In this document: in pieces, positions 26,057 to 36,243 of the stretch
How the letters are laid out: each line of letters begins with the position of its first letter
Position numbering within the stretch: position 1 is the stretch's first letter
Origin: Mesorhizobium metallidurans STM 2683
GTDB taxonomy: Bacteria; Pseudomonadota; Alphaproteobacteria; Rhizobiales; Rhizobiaceae
DNA: 64,000 nt
Direction of reading: 5' to 3'
Assembly (NCBI RefSeq): GCF_000350085.1
Contig: NZ_CAUM01000006.1
Coordinates: 1-64,000 of the forward strand
Program-made: the position numbers and the translations under genes
The notes under the pieces: model-generated
The model's database searches: none
The model's input: the letters and a program-made list of their open reading frames with translations, nothing else
What the model was told of the DNA's origin: nothing

Positions 26057-26885
26057 CGGTCGTTTCGGTCGAAGGCGTGGCCGTCGTCGCCGACGGATCG
26101 AGTATCGGCTGCGCCGCCGTCGGTGCTGCCACGACAGCCGGTACCGGCGGCAGGCCGGAGAGCTTTGGCGCCGGCCCGAAAATGCCTTTCTTGGCCTCAC
26201 GCGCCTTCTCGCCGGCCTCGACGTAAGGGCTGCCCTTGGCGGCGCGCGCCCAGCCGTTTTCGATGAGCCACTGGCCGATGTCCTGCTTGCCGACCCGGCA
26301 TTCGGCGGCGATAAGGTCGCGACCACCCTCAGGCGGCACCGTGCAGACCACCGCCCGGCCGCGCAGAAAGGCGCGGAACGCGGTGCGCGCCCGGATACCG
26401 CAGGCCCAGGATTTGCCGCCATCGGTGCAGGTTTCGTCCTGCTTGACAATTTCGATGCCGGAAACCGCGACCGAATAGCCTTTGGCCTCGATCACGCCGG
26501 CAGCCGGCGCGACCGGCTGGAACAGTTTTGTCCCTTTCCAGTCGTCGGGCATTTTGGTCTTGGGCGGCTTGGGCGGGGCGGCCAGCGCCAGTTCACTCAG
26601 CGGCGCGCGCGGCTCGACCCGTTCGAGTTCCTCGGCCTGAAGCTGCGGCTGCGCGACGACCTTGGGATCGATGGCCCTGGAATGCGCCTCCGCCTCCGGC
26701 TTTGCCGCCTGGTGTCTCGGAATTGCAGCGGCGGCAGGCACCTCGGCTCGGGCTTCCAAGCCGGCCTGCACCTGATCACCGGCGCTAGCGTCCTCGTCAT
26801 GACGAACGACGCGGCCGCCAGCGACGATCGCTGTCCCCATCGCCAGGATAACCAACATCGCGACGGCAGCTTGAAGCGGGCGCAT
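26019..26885 (-). CDS. Staphylococcal-nuclease-fold protein with altered active site
   Basis: A 288-residue protein with an N-terminal membrane anchor ([17 protein letters not shown]), a Pro/Ala-rich linker and a thermonuclease-like OB-fold domain at roughly 125-245. Compared with active enzymes (R-x-GIDAPE), the key stretch reads [13 protein letters not shown], so the catalytic Arg35 and Glu43 positions look lost, while [12 protein letters not shown] keeps the third Arg. It may be a binding protein rather than a nuclease. ATG 26885 is chosen because the upstream extension overlaps the regulator gene; the two lie 10 bp apart and are probably co-transcribed. Confidence 0.75.
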   Translation of the reverse strand: MRPLQAAVAMLVILAMGTAIVAGGRVVRHDEDASAGDQVQAGLEARAEVPAAAAIPRHQAAKPEAEAHSRAIDPKVVAQPQLQAEELERVEPRAPLSELALAAPPKPPKTKMPDDWKGTKLFQPVAPAAGVIEAKGYSVAVSGIEIVKQDETCTDGGKSWACGIRARTAFRAFLRGRAVVCTVPPEGGRDLIAAECRVGKQDIGQWLIENGWARAAKGSPYVEAGEKAREAKKGIFGPAPKLSGLPPVPAVVAAPTAAQPILDPSATTATPSTETTATPPVDPPEPSE

Positions 26886-26895
26886 CGGCGGCACC

Positions 26896-27546
26896 CTATT
26901 GGCTTGCCCAGACAATCCGCGCCACCCATTCGACATCCCGCATGGGGATGTCGCGGTCCGGATGGTCGGGATTGAGCGAGACCAGCACGATCGACTTCGC
27001 CGTCTGGCGGTCGAGCACCTTGGCCATGACCTCGCCGGCGTTGGTTTTGACGACGACGCGGTCGCCCTTGCGGGTGGCGGCGCCAGGCTCGACGATCAGC
27101 ACGTCGCCGTTGCGGTAGAGCGGCAGCATGGAATCGCCCTGGACCTGCAGCGCATAGGATGTTTCCGTCGCCCGCGCCGGAAGCTCGACCAGGTCCCAGC
27201 CCTGCCCCGCCGGAAAGCCGGCATCGTCGAAGAAGCCGCCGGCGCCGGCCTGGGCGAAGCCGAGCAACGGCACCGAAGACTTCTGCACCGGCAGCAATCC
27301 GGAATCGGACCTGCCCCGGCCTTCGACCAGACCGGTGAATTCGTCGAGCGAGGCGCCGGTCGCCTCAATGATCTTGGCCAGCGATTCGGTCGAGGGCCAG
27401 CGCGGGCGCCCATCCGAGGACAGCCGCTTCGACTTGTTGAAGGCGGTCGAATCAAGGCCCGCGCGCTTAGCCAGTCCGGAGGCCGAGAGCGAATAGCGCT
27501 CGGCCAGAGCGTCGATGGCGGCCCATACCCGATCATGCGAGAGCAC
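26896..27546 (-). CDS. S24-type (LexA-like fold) transcription regulator
   Basis: A 216-residue protein with an N-terminal helix-turn-helix (SASGLAKRAGLDSTAFNKSKR) and a C-terminal S24 peptidase domain. The catalytic Ser lies in QGDSMLPLYRNGD and the Lys probably in AGEVMAKVL. A possible self-cleavage site is the AQAGAGG segment. Such proteins act as repressors of stress or phage genes. No phage genes are near, so it looks like a resident chromosomal regulator. It is followed closely by the nuclease-fold gene. Confidence 0.85.
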   Translation of the reverse strand: MLSHDRVWAAIDALAERYSLSASGLAKRAGLDSTAFNKSKRLSSDGRPRWPSTESLAKIIEATGASLDEFTGLVEGRGRSDSGLLPVQKSSVPLLGFAQAGAGGFFDDAGFPAGQGWDLVELPARATETSYALQVQGDSMLPLYRNGDVLIVEPGAATRKGDRVVVKTNAGEVMAKVLDRQTAKSIVLVSLNPDHPDRDIPMRDVEWVARIVWASQ

Positions 27547-27573
27547 TTTTTGCTCTGCCTCTTAATTTGAGCC

Positions 27574-27614
27574 CCGGAGGATTCGGAAAACCGCTGCACA
27601 CTTTTTCGGTCCGG
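27574..27614. repeat. RIME-like palindromic repeat, family B copy 2
   Basis: CCGGA/TCCGG outer arms (27574-27578, 27610-27614) enclose CGGAAAACCGCTGCACACTTTTTCGG. The core matches the copies at 8557-8601 and 49998-50065. It lies in the 207-nt gap upstream of the S24 regulator; the rest of that gap shows nothing else. Confidence 0.6.
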
Positions 27615-27753
27615 CGCTCTGCAACAGGAAAAAATACCTTCCCCGTTCTAGTCTTCGATCGCCGGTTTGTCCACCGGCTGTCCGGACAAGGGCGCGCGTC
27701 CATCGCCTGCCTCGATCAAGCTGTTCAATCGCTGGTGGATGGCGTGAGGGCGG

Positions 27754-28428
27754 TCACCATAAGCCGGGCACGAGCCGGTAGCGCACCGTTCGCGTGTAGT
27801 CGGTATAGCCGTCGAGCTCCGCTCTCAGCATTTTTTCCTCGTCCAGGATGCGCAGCACCAGGATCGGCACGTTGAGCAGCATGAAGAGCAGCCCCCAGTA
27901 AGACCCCAGTGCCAGCGGCACGCCGATGACTAGGATCAGCACGCTAACATACATTGGGTGCCGCACCAGTGCGTAGGGGCCGGTGGAGATGACGGTCTGG
28001 CCTGCCATCTTTTCGATCGTGGAAGCGGCGTAGCTGTTCTCACGGAAGACCGCGAGATCGATCATGAGGCCGAGCGCCACGAGAAAATTGCCCAACACCG
28101 AAACCCAGGCCGGGACATGCGACCAGCGGAAGCGGTAATCGAGCACGGAGACGATCACCAGCGCGATCGCACCGGCGAAGGCGAGCGTGATGATGACCTT
28201 CTGCGCCGCCCGGGTTTCCGCACCAGGACCGGCCTTGATGCGCCGTTCCAGCAGCGCCGGGTTCCTGAGCGCGAGGTAGATGCCGATGATGTTGGTCGAG
28301 AGCGTGAAGACAATGAGGAAGGCCCAGCCCTGCCAATAGGCCAGCGTTCCCGCCGGCACGAAGATGATGGCAGCGAGCACGAGCAGGCCGATAATGGCCG
28401 ACTTCAGGGTGCGGATGGCGAGGTTCAT
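27754..28428 (-). CDS. Isoprenylcysteine-methyltransferase-family membrane protein
   Basis: A 224-residue integral membrane protein with about five hydrophobic segments. It has the ICMT/PEMT signature GPYALVRHPMYVSV and the C-terminal DEEKMLRAELDGYTDY...RLVPGLW. Family members methylate small or lipidic acceptors with SAM at the membrane; bacterial members have few proven substrates. It is preceded by GGGAGAAAAG and separated from the beta-oxidation operon by a strong hairpin, so it is likely an independent gene. Confidence 0.83.
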   Translation of the reverse strand: MNLAIRTLKSAIIGLLVLAAIIFVPAGTLAYWQGWAFLIVFTLSTNIIGIYLALRNPALLERRIKAGPGAETRAAQKVIITLAFAGAIALVIVSVLDYRFRWSHVPAWVSVLGNFLVALGLMIDLAVFRENSYAASTIEKMAGQTVISTGPYALVRHPMYVSVLILVIGVPLALGSYWGLLFMLLNVPILVLRILDEEKMLRAELDGYTDYTRTVRYRLVPGLW

Positions 28429-28439
28429 CGCTTTTCTCC

Positions 28440-28467
28440 CGGGTTGACGGCGCTGGCCGTCAACCCG
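28440..28467. terminator. Terminator hairpin at the end of the beta-oxidation operon
   Basis: A perfect 12-bp stem (CGGGTTGACGGC / GCCGTCAACCCG) with a 4-nt loop follows the fadJ-type stop codon at 28498 on the minus strand. There is no long T-tract. Confidence 0.6.
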
Positions 28468-28497
28468 CTCTTGGCATCGCCCCCAAGCCAGGCGGCG

Positions 28498-30717
28498 TCA
28501 GGCCGCCTTCTTCACCTCGCCCTTCGCATAGGGATCGAAGCGCTGGTAGAAGGTCTCGTCCTTCTCGGCCATGTCGAGCAGCAGCTTCGGCGCCTTGAAC
28601 TCGGCGCCGTATTTCTTCTGCAGGCCCTTGGCGATCTTGACGAACTTCTTGGCGCCGATGCCGTCGACGTAGGACAGAACACCGCCGGTGAAAGGCGCGA
28701 AGCCGAAGGCGAGGATCGAGCCGACATCGGCCTCGCGCGGATCGGTGACGATGCCTTCCTCCATCACCCGCGCCGCTTCCAGCGCGATGGTGACCAGCAG
28801 CCGCTGCTTCAGCTCCTCATAGTCGACCTTTTCCGGCGCAAGCTGCGGATAGAGATCCCTGAGGCCCGGCCACAGCTTCTTCTTGGCCGGCTTTTGCGGA
28901 TAGTCATAGAAGCCTTTGCCGTTCTTGCGGCCGAAGCGGCCATGCGTGTCGACCAGCGTGTCGATCAGCGCCATCTGCTTCGGGTCGACCGCCTTGTCGC
29001 CGATATCCCTGATGGTCTGCTTCATGATCTTCTGGGCAAGGTCGATCGCCGTTTCGTCGGTCAGCGCCAGGGGACCGACCGGCATGCCGGCGGCTTTTGC
29101 CGCATTCTCTATCATCGGCGCCGGAACGCCCTCGATCAGCATCTTGTAGGCTTCCGACATGTAGCGCAGCACGCAGCGGTTGACGTAGAAGCCGCGCGTG
29201 TCGTTGACGACGATCGGCGTCTTCTTGATGGCGCGGACGAAGTCGATCGCGGTGGCCAGCGCCTTGTCGCCGGTCTTCTTGCCGAGGATGATCTCGACCA
29301 GCATCATCTTGTCGACCGGCGAGAAGAAGTGGATGCCGATGAAATTCTTCGCCCGCGCCGAATTCTTGGCCAGCGCGGTGATCGGGATGGTGGAGGTGTT
29401 CGAGGCGAAGATCGCCGACGGCTTCAGCACGGCTTCCGCCTGTTCGGTGGCTGCTTTCTTGACGGCCGAATCCTCGAACACCGCCTCGACGACAAGGTCG
29501 CAGCCGGCAAGATCGGCGTAGTCGGCCGTCGGCGTGATCAGCGACAAGAGCTTGTCTTTTTCCTCCGGCTTGGCGCGGCCCTTCTTCACCTGATCCGAAA
29601 TCAGGCTGTCGGAATGCGCCTTGCCCTTGGCGGCGGACTCCATGTCGCGGTCGAGCAGCACCACCGGGATGCCGGCCTTGGCCGTGACATAGGCGATGCC
29701 GGCGCCCATGAAGCCGGCGCCGAGAATGCCGATCTTCTTGAACTTCGTTTCCGGCACGCCGGCCGGGCGGCGCGCGCCCTTGTTGAGTTCCTGCAGGGAG
29801 ACGAACAGCGAACGGATCATCGCCGCCGCTTCCCTGGTCTGCATGATCTCGGTGAAATAGCGCTGCTCGATGCGCAAGCCGGTGTCGAACGGCACCAGCA
29901 GGCCTTCATAGACGCATTTCAGGATCGCGGCGGCGGCAGGATAGTTGCCATAGGTCTCGCGGCGCAGGATGGCGATGGCCGGTGGCCACAGATTGGCGCC
30001 GGCCACCGAATAGATCGGGCCGCCGGGTAGCTTGAAGCCCTTCTCGTCCCATGGCTGGACGGCTTTCAGGCCATTCCTGATCATCGCCTTGGCGACCTCG
30101 ACCAGCTTCCTGGGCTCGGCGATCTCGTGGATCAGGCCCATCGACTTGGCCTTCTGCGGCGACAGCGTCTGGCCGGAGGTCAGCATCTGCAGCGCCTGCT
30201 GCTGGTCGGTCAGCCGCGGCACCCGCTGAGTGCCGCCGGCGCCCGGGAAGATGCCGATCTTCACTTCGGGAAGCGCCATCCTGACCTTGTCGGAATCGGC
30301 CGCGACACGGCCGTGGCAAGCGAGCGACAATTCGAACGCACCGCCCATGCAGGTGCCGTTGATCGCCGACACCCATGGTTTTCCGCACGTTTCCAGCTTG
30401 CGGAACAGTCCGGTCATCTTGCCGGCATTGTCGAACAGCGCCTTGGTCGCCTGCTCGGCGTTCCTGGCCTTGTCGGCGGCAAAGGTGGCCAGCATCTTCT
30501 GCAGCAAGGTGATATCGGCGCCGCCCGAAAAAGTGTCCTTGCCGGAGGTGATCACCGCACCCTTGATGGCGGCGTCGCCCGCCACCGTGTCGACAATGGC
30601 ATTGAGTTCCAGCATCGCCTCTTCGGTGAAGACGTTCATCGAGCGGCCGGGCATGTCCCAGGTGACCAGCACGATGCCGTCAGCGTCGATGTCGAGGGTG
30701 AAATTGGTGTAGCTCAT
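28498..30717 (-). CDS. fadJ: Bifunctional enoyl-CoA hydratase / 3-hydroxyacyl-CoA dehydrogenase
   Basis: A 739-residue FadJ/FadB-type multienzyme for fatty acid beta-oxidation. The N-terminal hydratase (about 1-190) keeps both glutamates in [12 protein letters not shown] and [17 protein letters not shown]. The NAD-binding dehydrogenase has [17 protein letters not shown] near residue 335 and the catalytic His in [14 protein letters not shown]-terminal 3HCDH domains complete it. The start has GGGAGAAAG. It is the last gene of a four-gene reverse-strand operon and lies 14 bp after the thiolase. Confidence 0.93.
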   Translation of the reverse strand: MSYTNFTLDIDADGIVLVTWDMPGRSMNVFTEEAMLELNAIVDTVAGDAAIKGAVITSGKDTFSGGADITLLQKMLATFAADKARNAEQATKALFDNAGKMTGLFRKLETCGKPWVSAINGTCMGGAFELSLACHGRVAADSDKVRMALPEVKIGIFPGAGGTQRVPRLTDQQQALQMLTSGQTLSPQKAKSMGLIHEIAEPRKLVEVAKAMIRNGLKAVQPWDEKGFKLPGGPIYSVAGANLWPPAIAILRRETYGNYPAAAAILKCVYEGLLVPFDTGLRIEQRYFTEIMQTREAAAMIRSLFVSLQELNKGARRPAGVPETKFKKIGILGAGFMGAGIAYVTAKAGIPVVLLDRDMESAAKGKAHSDSLISDQVKKGRAKPEEKDKLLSLITPTADYADLAGCDLVVEAVFEDSAVKKAATEQAEAVLKPSAIFASNTSTIPITALAKNSARAKNFIGIHFFSPVDKMMLVEIILGKKTGDKALATAIDFVRAIKKTPIVVNDTRGFYVNRCVLRYMSEAYKMLIEGVPAPMIENAAKAAGMPVGPLALTDETAIDLAQKIMKQTIRDIGDKAVDPKQMALIDTLVDTHGRFGRKNGKGFYDYPQKPAKKKLWPGLRDLYPQLAPEKVDYEELKQRLLVTIALEAARVMEEGIVTDPREADVGSILAFGFAPFTGGVLSYVDGIGAKKFVKIAKGLQKKYGAEFKAPKLLLDMAEKDETFYQRFDPYAKGEVKKAA

Positions 30718-30731
30718 CGTCTTTCTCCCGG

Positions 30732-31940
30732 TCAGACGCGTTCGATGATCGTGGCGGTGCCCATGCCGGCGCCGATGCAGAGCGTCACCAGCGCGGTGTT
30801 CAAATCGCGGCGCTCCAGTTCGTCGAGCACCGTGCCGAAGATCATGGCGCCGGTGGCACCGAGCGGATGGCCCATGGCGATGGCGCCGCCATTGACGTTG
30901 ATCCTGTCATGCGGAATCTCGAAAGCCTGCATGTAGCGCAGCACCACCGAAGCGAAAGCCTCGTTGAGCTCAAACAGGTCGATATCGGACAGTTTCATCC
31001 TGGCGCGCTGCAGCAGCTTCTCGGTGACATCGACCGGGCCAGTCAGCATCAGCACCGGTTCGGAGCCGATATTGGCGAAGGCGCGGATGCGTGCGCGCGG
31101 CTTCAGGCCGAGCGTCTTGCCCGCCTTCTTAGAGCCGAGCAGAACGGCGGCCGCACCATCGACGATGCCGGACGAATTGCCGGCATGGTGGACGTGGTTG
31201 ACCTCTTCGACCTCGGGATGCTTCTGCACGGCGACGGCGTCGAAGCCGCCCATTTCGCCGGGCATGACGAAAGATGGATTGAGTGCCGCCAGCGACTGCA
31301 TGTCGGTCGAGGGCCGCATGTGCTCGTCATGGTCGAGGATGGTCAGGCCGTTCTGGTCCTTGATCGAGATCACCGAATTCTTGAAGCGGCCCTCGCCCCA
31401 GGCCTTGGCGGCGCGCTTCTGGCTCTCGACGGCATAGGCGTCGACGTCGTCGCGCGAAAAGCCGTATTTGGTGGCGATCAGATCGGCCGAGATGCCTTGC
31501 GGCACGAACCAGCCAGGCAGGCCGACCGAGGGATCCATGAACCAGGCGCCGCCGGAGGCGCCCATGCCGACGCGCGACATCGATTCGACGCCGCCGGCAA
31601 TGACGATCTCGTCAGACCCTTGCGCGATCTTGGCGGCGCCGAAATTGATGGCGTCGAGGCCGGAGGCGCAGAAGCGCGAGATCTGCATGCCAGGCGCCCT
31701 GGTGTCGTAACCGGCTTCAAAAGCGGCGGCGCGCGGAATGACGGAACCCGCCTCGCCGACAGGGTCGACGCAGCCGAAGATGATGTCGTCGACGGCGCCG
31801 GTATCGAGCTCGTTGCGGTCGCGGATCGCCTCGAGCACCTTGGCGCCGAGCCGCACCGCCGGCACTTCATGCAGCGAGCCATCCTTTTTGCCTTTGCCGC
31901 GCGGCGTGCGCACGGCGTCATAGACATAAGCCTCGGCCAT
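30732..31940 (-). CDS. fadA: Acetyl-CoA acyltransferase (thiolase)
   Basis: A 402-residue thiolase. The acyl-binding Cys is in [11 protein letters not shown] near residue 88. The His is in [14 protein letters not shown] and the second Cys in [12 protein letters not shown] near the C terminus. It cleaves 3-ketoacyl-CoA to acetyl-CoA and a shortened acyl-CoA, the last step of each beta-oxidation round. AAGGAG precedes the ATG. With the FadJ-type enzyme it should form the usual two-subunit complex. FadA and FadI cannot be told apart with certainty. Confidence 0.93.
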   Translation of the reverse strand: MAEAYVYDAVRTPRGKGKKDGSLHEVPAVRLGAKVLEAIRDRNELDTGAVDDIIFGCVDPVGEAGSVIPRAAAFEAGYDTRAPGMQISRFCASGLDAINFGAAKIAQGSDEIVIAGGVESMSRVGMGASGGAWFMDPSVGLPGWFVPQGISADLIATKYGFSRDDVDAYAVESQKRAAKAWGEGRFKNSVISIKDQNGLTILDHDEHMRPSTDMQSLAALNPSFVMPGEMGGFDAVAVQKHPEVEEVNHVHHAGNSSGIVDGAAAVLLGSKKAGKTLGLKPRARIRAFANIGSEPVLMLTGPVDVTEKLLQRARMKLSDIDLFELNEAFASVVLRYMQAFEIPHDRINVNGGAIAMGHPLGATGAMIFGTVLDELERRDLNTALVTLCIGAGMGTATIIERV

Positions 31941-31971
31941 TTTCTGCTCCTTGGGTTTGCTGAAAAGCTGC

Positions 31972-33144
31972 TCAGAGAGAGCGCCCGATCAGCAATTTCA
32001 TGATCTCGTTGGTGCCGCCGTAGATGCGCTGGACGCGGGCGTCGCGGAACATGCGGGCGATCGGATATTCATTCATGTAGCCATAGCCGCCGTGCAATTG
32101 AAGGCATTCGTCAACGACTTTTCCCTGCAGGTCGGACAGCCAGTATTTGGCCATCGAGGCTGTGACCGGGTCCAAGCCGCCATTGATGTGGCGGGCGACG
32201 CAGTCATTGTAGAAGACGCGGCCGATGGTCGCCTCGGTCTTCAGTTCGGCCAGCTTGAACTGGGTGTTCTGGAAATCGATGATCGCCTTGCCGAAGGCCT
32301 TGCGCTCCTTGACGTACTCGATGGTCAGCGCCAGTGCGCGCTCGATCATGGCGATGGCCCCGGTGCCGATCTGCAGCCGCTCCTGTGGCAATTGCTGCAT
32401 CAGTTGGACGAAGCCCTGGCCTTCCTCATGGCCGAGCAAATTGGAGGTCGGCACGCGCACGTCGTTGAAGAAGAGTTCCGACGTGTCGTTGGCTTTCAAG
32501 CCGATCTTGTCGAGGTTGCGGCCGCGCTCGAAGCCCTCCACCTCGTCGGTCTCGACGACGATCAGCGAGGTGCCCTTGGCGCCCTTCGCCGGATCGGTCT
32601 TGGTGACGACGATGATGAAATTGGCGAGCTGGCCATTGGTGATGAAGGTCTTGGAGCCATTGACCTTGTACCGATTGCCGTCCTTCTCGGCGCGCGTCTT
32701 GACGCCTTGCAGGTCGGAGCCGGCGCCCGGTTCGGTCATGGCGATGGCGCCGATCAGCTCGCCTGTGGCGAGTTTCGGCAGCCACTTCTTCTTCTGCTCT
32801 TCCGAGCCATAGTGGAGGATGTAGGGGGCGACGATCGAATTGTGCAGGCCGATACCGAAGCCATCGACGCCGACATGGCCGATCGCCTCGATGATGGCGC
32901 TCTCATGCGCGAAGGTGCCGCCGGAGCCGCCATATTGCTCCGGCATCGAAGCGCAGAGCAGACCGGCCGCACCTGCCTTCAGCCAGCTTTCGCGGTCGAC
33001 CATCTCGTTCTTCTCGAACTCGTCGTAGCGCGGCGCGATCTCTTCCGACATGAAGCGAGACGCCATGTCGTAGAGCATGCCGACCTCGTCCGCCGCCCAA
33101 GCGGGCTTCGGCAGGCCAAGAATTTCGGCTGGATTTGTCGCCAC
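31972..33144 (-). CDS. Acyl-CoA dehydrogenase, long-chain (LCAD-like)
   Basis: A 390-residue flavoenzyme that introduces the first double bond in acyl-CoA. It closely follows the LCAD/IVD pattern. The C-terminal segment reads IYGGTNEIM, with Gly where medium-chain enzymes have the catalytic Glu. The alternative base is in LPQERLQIG, as in LCAD. The FAD/substrate motif is AIAMTEPGAGSDLQG. The start is GTG with GCGGAGGAAATC upstream. It lies 31 bp before the thiolase gene in the same operon. Confidence 0.9.
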   Translation of the reverse strand: MATNPAEILGLPKPAWAADEVGMLYDMASRFMSEEIAPRYDEFEKNEMVDRESWLKAGAAGLLCASMPEQYGGSGGTFAHESAIIEAIGHVGVDGFGIGLHNSIVAPYILHYGSEEQKKKWLPKLATGELIGAIAMTEPGAGSDLQGVKTRAEKDGNRYKVNGSKTFITNGQLANFIIVVTKTDPAKGAKGTSLIVVETDEVEGFERGRNLDKIGLKANDTSELFFNDVRVPTSNLLGHEEGQGFVQLMQQLPQERLQIGTGAIAMIERALALTIEYVKERKAFGKAIIDFQNTQFKLAELKTEATIGRVFYNDCVARHINGGLDPVTASMAKYWLSDLQGKVVDECLQLHGGYGYMNEYPIARMFRDARVQRIYGGTNEIMKLLIGRSL

Positions 33145-33197
33145 GATTTCCTCCGCGTTCCGACAATTGTGGGCCGGCGGCGCCGGCCCGCCAAACC

Positions 33198-34994
33198 CTA
33201 GAACGCTTCAGCCGGCAGCGCCATTAGCGTGTCCGCGCCACTGGAAATGCGGGCGAGGTGCGCCGATGTCTCGGGCATAATGCGCTCCATGAAAAAGCGC
33301 GCCGTCACCAGCTTGTTGTCGTAGAAGGACGAAGCGCCGTTGGCGCCGTTCGCCAGCTTCGCGCCGGCGGCCTTCGCCATCTGCGCCCACATGTAGCCCA
33401 GCGCCACAAGGCCGAAGAGATGCATATAGTCGGTCGAGGCCGCGCCCGCATTGTCGGGCTTGGCCATGCCGTTCTGCACCAGCCACATGGTCGCCGCCTG
33501 CAAATCGTTGAGGCCCTTCTTCAGCGCCTTGGTGAAGGGCGCCATATTCTCGTCGGTGCGGTTCTCCTCGCAGAACTCGCCGACCTCGCTGAAGAAGGCC
33601 TGCACGGCGCGGCCGCCGTTCAAGCCAAGCTTGCGGCCGACGAGATCGAGCGCCTGGATGCCATTGGCGCCTTCATAGATCATGGCGATGCGGGCATCGC
33701 GCACGAACTGGCTCATGCCGTGCTCTTCGATATAGCCATGGCCGCCGAACACCTGCTGCGCCATGACAGCGTGGTCGAAGCCCTTGTCGGTGAGCACGCC
33801 CTTGACCACCGGCGTCATCAGCCCGGTGTAGTCGTCGGCGGCCTGGCGGTCCTTGTCGTCAGCGGAGCGGTGGGCGATATCGGACTTGATCGCCGTCCAC
33901 AGCGCCAGCGCGCGACCGGCCTCGTTGAAGGCCTTCATGGTCATCAGGCCGCGGCGGATGTCGGGATGGACGATGATCGGGTCGGCCTTCTTGTCCGGTG
34001 CCTTGGCCCCGGACAGCGAGCGGCCCTGCAGGCGGTCCTTGGCGTAGGAAACGGCATTCTGATAGGCGACCTCCGACAGCGAAAGCCCCTGCAGGCCGAC
34101 GCCGAGGCGGGCCTCGTTCATCATGGTGAACATGGCCTTCAAGCCGCCATTCGCCTCGCCAAGCAAAGTGCCCTCGGCCTCGTCATAGTTCATGACGCAG
34201 GTCGAGTTCCCATGGATGCCCATCTTCTCCTCGATAGAGCCGCAGGAGACGGTGTTCCTCTTGCCGGGATTGCCCGACGTATCGAGCTTGAGCTTGGGCA
34301 CAATGAACAGCGAAATACCCTTCACGCCTTCCGGCGCGCCCTCGATGCGGGCCAGCACCAGATGGACGATGTTATCCGACATGTCGTGCTCGCCGGCCGA
34401 GATGAAGATTTTCTGGCCAGAGATCTTGTACGTGCCGTCGCCGTTGGGAACGGCCTTGGTGCGCAGCAGGCCAAGATCGGTGCCGCAATGCGGCTCGGTC
34501 AGGTTCATGGTGCCGGTCCAGGCGCCCTCTACCATCTTCGGCAGCCAGGTCGCCTTCTGCTCGTCGGTGCCATGGGTGATGATGGCCGCGATGGCGCCCT
34601 GCGTCAGGCCGGGATACATCATCAGCGACATATTGGCCGACACCATATATTCGGCGACAGCGGTATGAACCGCGTAGGGTAGGCCCTGCCCGCCGAACTC
34701 GACGGGTGCGGCCAGCCCCATCCAGCCGCCTTCGCGATACTGGTCGAAGGCCTCCTTGAAGCCTTTCGGCGTCGTCACCGAACCATCGTCAAGGCGCACG
34801 CAGCCTTCCGTGTCGCCGACGCGGTTCAGCGGCTGCATGACGTTTTCGGCGAGCTTGGCGCCCTCGGCGAGGATCGCCTCGACCACGTCCGGCGTCGCAT
34901 CGGAGAAGCCCGGAAGATTGGAATAGCGCTGGTAGCCCAACACCTCGTTCAGCACGAACAGCGTGTCCTGGACCGGCGCCCTGTAGATCGGCAT
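33198..34994 (-). CDS. Acyl-CoA dehydrogenase with C-terminal extension (FadE-like)
   Basis: A 598-residue acyl-CoA dehydrogenase of the longer class (DUF1974/FadE12-type architecture). An N-terminal extension [21 protein letters not shown] precedes the dehydrogenase core with [17 protein letters not shown]. The catalytic Glu is in [14 protein letters not shown], and a C-terminal helical domain follows. ATG 34994 has GGTGGAGGAAAAGC upstream; the further open frame to 35075 lies across the operator. It is the first gene of the operon, directly after the MerR-type operator. Confidence 0.92.
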   Translation of the reverse strand: MPIYRAPVQDTLFVLNEVLGYQRYSNLPGFSDATPDVVEAILAEGAKLAENVMQPLNRVGDTEGCVRLDDGSVTTPKGFKEAFDQYREGGWMGLAAPVEFGGQGLPYAVHTAVAEYMVSANMSLMMYPGLTQGAIAAIITHGTDEQKATWLPKMVEGAWTGTMNLTEPHCGTDLGLLRTKAVPNGDGTYKISGQKIFISAGEHDMSDNIVHLVLARIEGAPEGVKGISLFIVPKLKLDTSGNPGKRNTVSCGSIEEKMGIHGNSTCVMNYDEAEGTLLGEANGGLKAMFTMMNEARLGVGLQGLSLSEVAYQNAVSYAKDRLQGRSLSGAKAPDKKADPIIVHPDIRRGLMTMKAFNEAGRALALWTAIKSDIAHRSADDKDRQAADDYTGLMTPVVKGVLTDKGFDHAVMAQQVFGGHGYIEEHGMSQFVRDARIAMIYEGANGIQALDLVGRKLGLNGGRAVQAFFSEVGEFCEENRTDENMAPFTKALKKGLNDLQAATMWLVQNGMAKPDNAGAASTDYMHLFGLVALGYMWAQMAKAAGAKLANGANGASSFYDNKLVTARFFMERIMPETSAHLARISSGADTLMALPAEAF

Positions 34995-35073
34995 GCTTTT
35001 CCTCCACCATGCGGACTTGGCCCCGGAATCAAGCCGTGCACGGCAGGCGGACCAATGTTGAAGTCGGGATAGC

Positions 35074-35105
35074 AAAAATTGACGTTTGCGTAAACGTCAA
35101 TTTTT
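35074..35105. promoter_or_regulatory. MerR-type operator and promoter of the beta-oxidation operon
   Basis: A 14-bp perfect inverted repeat (AAAAATTGACGTTT, 4-nt GCGT spacer, AAACGTCAATTTTT) lies 80 nt before the first operon gene. Its minus-strand half supplies a TTGACG -35, and about 19 nt later comes TTGCTAT, the long spacer typical of MerR-controlled promoters. A related half-site lies at 35869-35885 upstream of the merR gene. Confidence 0.7.
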
Positions 35106-35205
35106 TGATGCGACAAATTTTCCCGACGCCACGCACGTGAGCGTAACGGCGTGATGCGCCGTAAGCCAGCGCGGAATGTCTCCGTATGGAGGACCTTGAG
35201 CAACG

Positions 35206-35234
35206 CAAAGAACCGCGCGGCAAGGCCACGCGGC
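35206..35234 (-). terminator. Terminator of the MerR gene
   Basis: On the minus strand a 10-bp stem (35212-35221 with 35225-35234, two G-T pairs) is followed by TTCTTT. It ends the regulator's transcript before the operon promoter. Confidence 0.55.
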
Positions 35235-35279
35235 TCTTACTTGTCTGGCGGCCGTTCGCCGGAGGCCGGCGGGAGGGAT

Positions 35280-35741
35280 TTAGCTGGCGACGCTGGCCTG
35301 AGGCGCCGAACGCTCGATCAGCATCTGGCGCACCGCCGCCATCGAGTTGCTCAACTCGCCGATGGCGTCCTCGATCAGCGCCCGCTGCTTCTGCAGGCGG
35401 GCAAGCTGCTTCTCCGACTTGTCGAGCGCCAGCCGCAACTGCTTGGTGTTGGAGCCGGTCGGATCGTAGAGATCCATCATCTGCTTGACGTCGCGCAGCG
35501 AGAATCCGACCTTGCGGCCGAGCAGGATCAGTTTCAGCCGCGCCTTGTCGCGACGCGTGTAGAGACGGGTCGAGCCGTCGCGCTGCGGATTGAGAAGGCC
35601 CTTGTCCTCGTAGAAACGCAGCGTGCGCAGCGTTACTCCGTAGTTCTTGGCCATCTCACCGATGCGGGCAAGGTCCTCGCCGGCTTCGACAGACATATCA
35701 TTGGTATTGGCCGCGGCTTCGCCGGGCGAAACAAGTTTCAT
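35280..35741 (-). CDS. MerR-family regulator of the beta-oxidation operon
   Basis: A 153-residue MerR protein. The N-terminal winged helix reads IGEMAKNYGVTLRTLRFYEDKGLL with the arginine-rich wing YTRRDKARLKLI. A coiled-coil dimer helix (QLRLALDKSEKQLARLQKQR) follows. No cysteine metal-binding set is visible, so it probably senses an organic ligand such as an acyl-CoA. ATG 35741 is chosen for GGGGAAAG upstream. It sits beside the four acyl-CoA genes and two matching palindromic sites, which supports local control. The ligand is inference. Confidence 0.88.
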   Translation of the reverse strand: MKLVSPGEAAANTNDMSVEAGEDLARIGEMAKNYGVTLRTLRFYEDKGLLNPQRDGSTRLYTRRDKARLKLILLGRKVGFSLRDVKQMMDLYDPTGSNTKQLRLALDKSEKQLARLQKQRALIEDAIGELSNSMAAVRQMLIERSAPQASVAS

Positions 35742-36243
35742 GGTCACTGGCTTTCCCCGTCTGGTGGCATCGCGGTCCGGGACCTTGCGTCGCCTGAGTG
35801 GAAGCGGGGGCGTGCTTCCAGTCGTGGTTTCAACAAACAAATCGCAAAAGACGCGGTCTGTGCACCTTTTACGTTTACGTCAATTCTATACCGATAGCCG
35901 TCTCACGACGCAAGGGCATTGTGTTGGGGCGTGTATGGGCGGAACGTTATGCCGCATCCCCCCGGCGCACGGACACCTCGCGCAGCAGGCGGCCCCAACA
36001 ACGTTGCAACTTCTTAAGCTTGGTTAACGCGTTGTTTACCACGTTGGGCGAAATGTGCGCATGTCGGCACCCCGTGTTTATCCTGTAGCGAATTTTTCAC
36101 GGTTTTTCGAAGCGCGGGTGAAATCCCGGGAAGTTCGCCTTCCACCGCAGCAAAGCCGCGCGGTCGCCTCGTTCCCGGCAGGACTTTGGGAAACTGGCCA
36201 TACGCCAGCAAGACGGGCCAGCAATTCTGAAACGGGCGCATCG
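35742..36243. other. Spacer between merR and podJ with candidate operators
   Basis: A 502-nt gap with no convincing gene. It holds a MerR-type half palindrome TTTACGTTTACGTCAA (about 35869-35885). A CtrA-like site TTAA-N7-TTTA lies at 36024-36038, preceded by another TTAA at 36014. The podJ leader follows. An open frame extends upstream of the podJ start through this region but has no family-like sequence. Confidence 0.5.

Noticed and set aside
26896..27546. Prophage remnant suggested by the S24 repressor-like gene
   Set aside because: No integrase, structural or lysis genes are nearby, and base composition matches the neighbours.
27958..30030. Long plus-strand open frame opposite the FadJ-type gene
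   Set aside because: It is a shadow of the fadJ-type and methyltransferase genes. It has no recognisable domain and no ribosome site.
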